64,000 bases of DNA. Source: Hormiphora californensis. Taxonomy: Eukaryota > Ctenophora > Tentaculata > Cydippida > Pleurobrachiidae. Positions 63,348-64,000 of the stretch are shown here, in pieces; position 1 is the first letter of the stretch, and each line of letters begins with the position of its first letter. The stretch lies in assembly GCA_020137815.1 (NCBI GenBank), contig CM035359.1, positions 4,312,032-4,376,031 of the forward strand, read 5' to 3'. Made by a program: the position numbers and the translations under genes. The notes beneath the pieces are model-generated. The model was not told the origin of the DNA. It did no database searches and saw only the letters and a list, made by a program, of their open reading frames with translations.

Positions 63348-63613
63348 GGTTACAAATAAATTAAATAAAATCTAAACAATTAAAACTAAAATCACGGTAC
63401 AAAGAAGTGAGACTGACTGGCAAGCAGCCGGTTTTACATGGTACTCCTTCATAAAACCAAATGTTCCAAGTCTCTTACCTCCCCACCTTGATCTCTATAC
63501 TTCTGAGTTCTGACCTTGTCTTTCCTCGCCCGCAAAGTTATTTACAGGAAACTGCATGTACAGTGCGCGCGCGCGCGAACTCTGTTCCGTAACCGTAGAT
63601 TCCCAAAGTGAAA
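63348..63613. promoter_or_regulatory. Probable divergent promoter region
   Basis: It separates the RhoGEF start from a possible plus-strand first exon. It contains a GC-alternating GTGCGCGCGCGCGCGAAC tract at about 63561-63580. No TATA box is clear. Confidence 0.3.
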
Positions 63614-63815
63614 ATGTTGCCGCGCGTTACGTCTATGTTTTCTAGACGAAAACCTAGAGATCAGGCTGCAGCAGTACCACGGGCCTTGGTCAAATATAAT
63701 AATGGATATTGCAGATTTCTTCAAAGAAAGTCAGTGAAAGAATTTGTTTGCAATTCTCACGATCCGTCAGAACCCATTTTCACAGATCGCGATCGGGTCA
63801 GTCGCCGCCAGACAG
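63614..63815 (+). CDS. Possible first exon of a gene leaving the window
   Basis: From the ATG at 63614 (another in frame at 63608) it encodes MLPRVTSMFSRRKPRDQAAA and SDPSEPIF-like text further on, ending RRQT before CAG|GTTTGT, a weak donor. Not recognised. The basic, Arg-rich start could be a mitochondrial targeting peptide (inference). No second exon is visible before the window ends; a GT tract lies at 63920-63951. Confidence 0.3.
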
Positions 63816-63918
63816 GTTTGTATGATGATGGATGACATGGACGCCCGATTTGCCAGACATCGATTTGATTGAGGCAATTTTCGATTTGCCGCAAACAACG
63901 TCTAGACGGTGTAGCAAC

Positions 63919-63955
<37 letters not shown>

Positions 63956-64000
63956 ATATAAAATTCGCTAAAATGGCAGAAAATTGCTTGGGACAGGGTA

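Overview
This window is nuclear DNA of an animal, probably a marine invertebrate. The genes have many short exons with canonical GT-AG introns and clear phases. They encode animal-type proteins: an immunoglobulin-domain receptor, class A G-protein-coupled receptors (GPCRs), a DH-PH RhoGEF and a PDE9-like phosphodiesterase exon. The DNA also holds Penelope-like and LINE retroelement fragments, a tRNA-derived SINE, many small inverted-repeat elements and TTAGGG-like repeats. Nothing seen fixes the phylum.

Layout. 0-2.1 kb: a secreted Arg/Gly-rich protein built from 20 identical 26-residue repeats. 2.2-6 kb: repeat-rich DNA with a SINE, MITEs, an orphan PDE9-like exon and a long-TIR element. 6.3-9.6 kb: a single-exon LDLa-GPCR on the minus strand, whose reading frame is broken just after the signal peptide by a 98-bp MITE. 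9.7-14.7 kb: inverted-repeat elements and minisatellites. 14.75-25.2 kb and 28.15-29.3 kb: sequence that looks corrupted, with single bases overwritten by neighbouring bases into homopolymers; it should not be annotated for genes. 25.2-27.6 kb: possible exons of one minus-strand gene and a 67-bp minisatellite that carries a 3' splice site. 29.3-34.4 kb: repeats. 34.5-35.1 kb: a compact two-exon secreted lectin-like gene with a TATA box. 35.1-39.8 kb: a duplicated upstream segment, a broken LINE and minisatellites.

39.9-44.6 kb (plus): an unrecognised nine-exon, 364-residue protein with a palindromic element in intron 4 and a 5'-truncated Penelope element in intron 5. It converges with 45.5-55.5 kb (minus), a six-Ig type I membrane receptor whose transmembrane exon can be joined in frame to either of two cytoplasmic tails. 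A second GPCR, with a one-base frameshift, lies nested on the opposite strand in one of its introns. 56.8-58.3 kb is a 1.5-kb near-perfect palindrome. 59.0-63.3 kb (minus) is a 12- or 13-exon RhoGEF, and a possible divergent first exon follows at 63.6 kb.

Most exon models were built by reading splice sites and checking phase by hand; they fit at every junction except the two flagged. The window is a set of independent genes separated by repeats, not an operon or gene cluster, and no single multi-gene system is visible. The most interesting signals are the MITE families with TTGGT...ACCAA ends and 9-bp target duplications, one of which has disrupted a receptor gene, the Arg/Gly repeat protein, and two places where a 16-nt GT...AG segment would restore the reading frame.
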